Source: JAHFUI01 sp039931615
GTDB taxonomy: Bacteria > Acidobacteriota > Vicinamibacteria > Vicinamibacterales > CAVVIG01
NCBI GenBank assembly: GCA_039931615.1
Contig: JBDTRR010000008.1
Coordinates: 75,803 to 139,802 of the forward strand
DNA: 64,000 nucleotides
Direction of reading: 5' to 3'
A program made the translations under genes and the position numbers. Under the pieces are notes generated by a model. The model was not told the origin of the DNA and searched no databases. It saw only the letters and a program-made list of their open reading frames with translations. Each line of letters opens with the position of its first letter. The first letter of the stretch is position 1. Below, one piece after another: positions 63,035 to 64,000 of the stretch.

Positions 63035-64000
63035 CTACTGCACCGTGACGTCGATGACGACGGCGTGGTGACTGCTGCGTGAGGTCTCGACGATCGAGAT
63101 GGCGGCGGGTGTGACGTGCTGGTCGGTCAGCTCTGACCACCAGTAGTCCATCCGGCCAACCGGCGACGTCGATGCTGTCTGGGTGAAGCCCGGCGCGCCC
63201 GGCTGCCCGACCGCCACCCACACGTCCCGGAAGCCGCTCGCCATCTGGCCATACGCGGTGTCGGTTGGCCGCATCTGGAAATCGCCGCCAATCAGTCGCG
63301 GCGTCGGAATCCCCGCCAGCCACCCGTCCAGCTGCGCCACTTGCGCGCCGCGCTGCGCCGCATCGACCGCCAACTGCGTCGTCGCAATGTGCACCGTCAC
63401 ACCGTTGACGACGACGCCGATCGAGCCGGCCGCCCGCTTCGCATCCCGCATGGTCGCATTGCCCGGCGCGCTGTCGAACGCCGTCGTCGTCGAATCCGCA
63501 ATCGCCAGTGTGGTCAGCAACAAATGGCCCTCCTGGGACGCCGGCGCCAGCTGCGTCGGAGCCGGGATCCACAGCGTGTTCCAGGTGCGGCTGGTCGCCG
63601 CTTCGAGTTTCCACTGATACAGCGACGACAGGTCGCCGGCAGTCGAAATGGTCACGCCCTGCAACGCAATCACCTGCGCACCCGAGCTCACCATCAGCGC
63701 CACCTGCGCATCCACGCTCGGCGTGCCCGCCCAGTCCTGGCCACCGTTGATGTTCCAGGTCATGAGCCGCAGTGGTTGCGGTTCGGAGGGTCGCGCCGCC
63801 GCCACATCAGCCTTGGCGGTCTCGGAACTTCGTGCCGCGGCCACCGTCGACGCCGACGACGCAGTGAGGCTCGCCACCGGGGCTGGCGTGGTGCTGCCCG
63901 AGGAAACCGCCGGCTCGGACCCCGGCCGCGCACTCGCGACCGGCGTCGCCATGTCGGTCTGAATCTGCGCCGGCGTCAGCGCCGTCGCGTAGACGCGCAC
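63035..64000 (-). CDS. Partial LamG + endonuclease/exonuclease/phosphatase-fold protein
   Basis: The last 321 residues of a larger protein whose start lies beyond the right edge. The visible N-terminal piece VRVYATALTPAQIQTDM is the typical end of a LamG/concanavalin-like domain. A Ser/Ala-rich linker (about 22-75) follows, then an EEP (DNase I-like) domain from LRLMTWNINGG. Key positions look altered: the catalytic LQE is ALQG, GDFN is GDFQ, and SDH is SSH, while the second His of SHH remains. The protein is probably secreted, judged from its LamG partner. Catalytic activity is doubtful. A terminator hairpin follows at 62955. Confidence 0.72.
   Translation of the reverse strand: MRVYATALTPAQIQTDMATPVASARPGSEPAVSSGSTTPAPVASLTASSASTVAAARSSETAKADVAAARPSEPQPLRLMTWNINGGQDWAGTPSVDAQVALMVSSGAQVIALQGVTISTAGDLSSLYQWKLEAATSRTWNTLWIPAPTQLAPASQEGHLLLTTLAIADSTTTAFDSAPGNATMRDAKRAAGSIGVVVNGVTVHIATTQLAVDAAQRGAQVAQLDGWLAGIPTPRLIGGDFQMRPTDTAYGQMASGFRDVWVAVGQPGAPGFTQTASTSPVGRMDYWWSELTDQHVTPAAISIVETSRSSHHAVVIDVTVQ

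Overview
The window is GC-rich bacterial chromosome, about 62 kb of which is an extracellular-polysaccharide (EPS/capsule) locus with its outer-membrane and secreted accessory proteins. The organism looks like a member of the Acidobacteriota, probably Vicinamibacteria-like. This rests on the Oar-type TonB receptor with an N-terminal carboxypeptidase-regulatory domain, the high GC, and palindromic repeats that read as VRLKSDATY-like peptides, which I recall from that group. This is inference; no rRNA or other taxonomic marker is present.

Layout. (1) 1-5654: a secreted NHL-propeller protein (+), a truncated haemoglobin (-) and an Oar-like TonB receptor (-). The last two are separated by an intergenic island packed with palindromes. 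(2) 5922-13085 (+): a methyltransferase, a membrane-anchored CapD/WbpM-type nucleotide-sugar dehydratase, an SGNH-like membrane protein that has lost key residues, an FkbM and a second methyltransferase. (3) 26383-13158 (-): an 11-gene run encoding a modified nucleotide-sugar pathway (3,5-epimerase, DUF4910 aminopeptidase-like protein, sugar C-methyltransferase, sugar-1-P nucleotidylyltransferase, PIG-L deacetylase, FAD oxidoreductase), a GT2, an asparagine-synthase-like protein without its glutaminase cysteine, an intact SGNH paralogue and two GT-A-like glycosyltransferases. (4) 26568-36558: a HxRxGD fucosyltransferase-like gene (+), then a minus-strand block (two FkbM enzymes, GT14, GT4, GT2, methyltransferase and a secreted beta-helix protein with a strong sigma-54 promoter), then a GT4 gene (+). 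(5) 56916-36594 (-): the core export/assembly operon: outer-membrane barrel, Wza-like exporter, ExeA-like ATPase, Wzc-like kinase, epimerase, VanZ-LamG protein, GDP-fucose synthase, GT2, Wzy/ligase, DegT aminotransferase, ExoA-like GT2, AsnB, priming sugar transferase, GT4 and a Gfo/Idh/MocA-SDR fusion. (6) 57294-64000 (-): two large secreted proteins that share an 88-90-residue tandem repeat module, and a partial LamG plus endonuclease/exonuclease/phosphatase-fold protein that runs off the right edge.

How it fits together. A polyprenyl-phosphate sugar transferase starts the repeat unit. About eleven glycosyltransferases extend it. Nucleotide-sugar enzymes supply GDP-fucose, a 4,6-dehydrated sugar, an aminosugar and probably a C-methylated deoxysugar. 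Up to seven methyltransferases decorate it. The O-antigen-ligase-like protein polymerises it, and the Wzc/Wza/barrel set controls length and exports it. I see no Wzx flippase, no exosortase, no tRNA/rRNA gene, no transposase and no CRISPR array in the window.

The most unusual items are the C-methyl-sugar gene set with a DUF4910 protein, the secreted 88-90-aa repeat proteins and their beta-helix paralogue under a sigma-54 promoter, the paired SGNH proteins of which one has lost catalytic residues, the Gfo-SDR fusion, and the palindrome island at 2171-2504.
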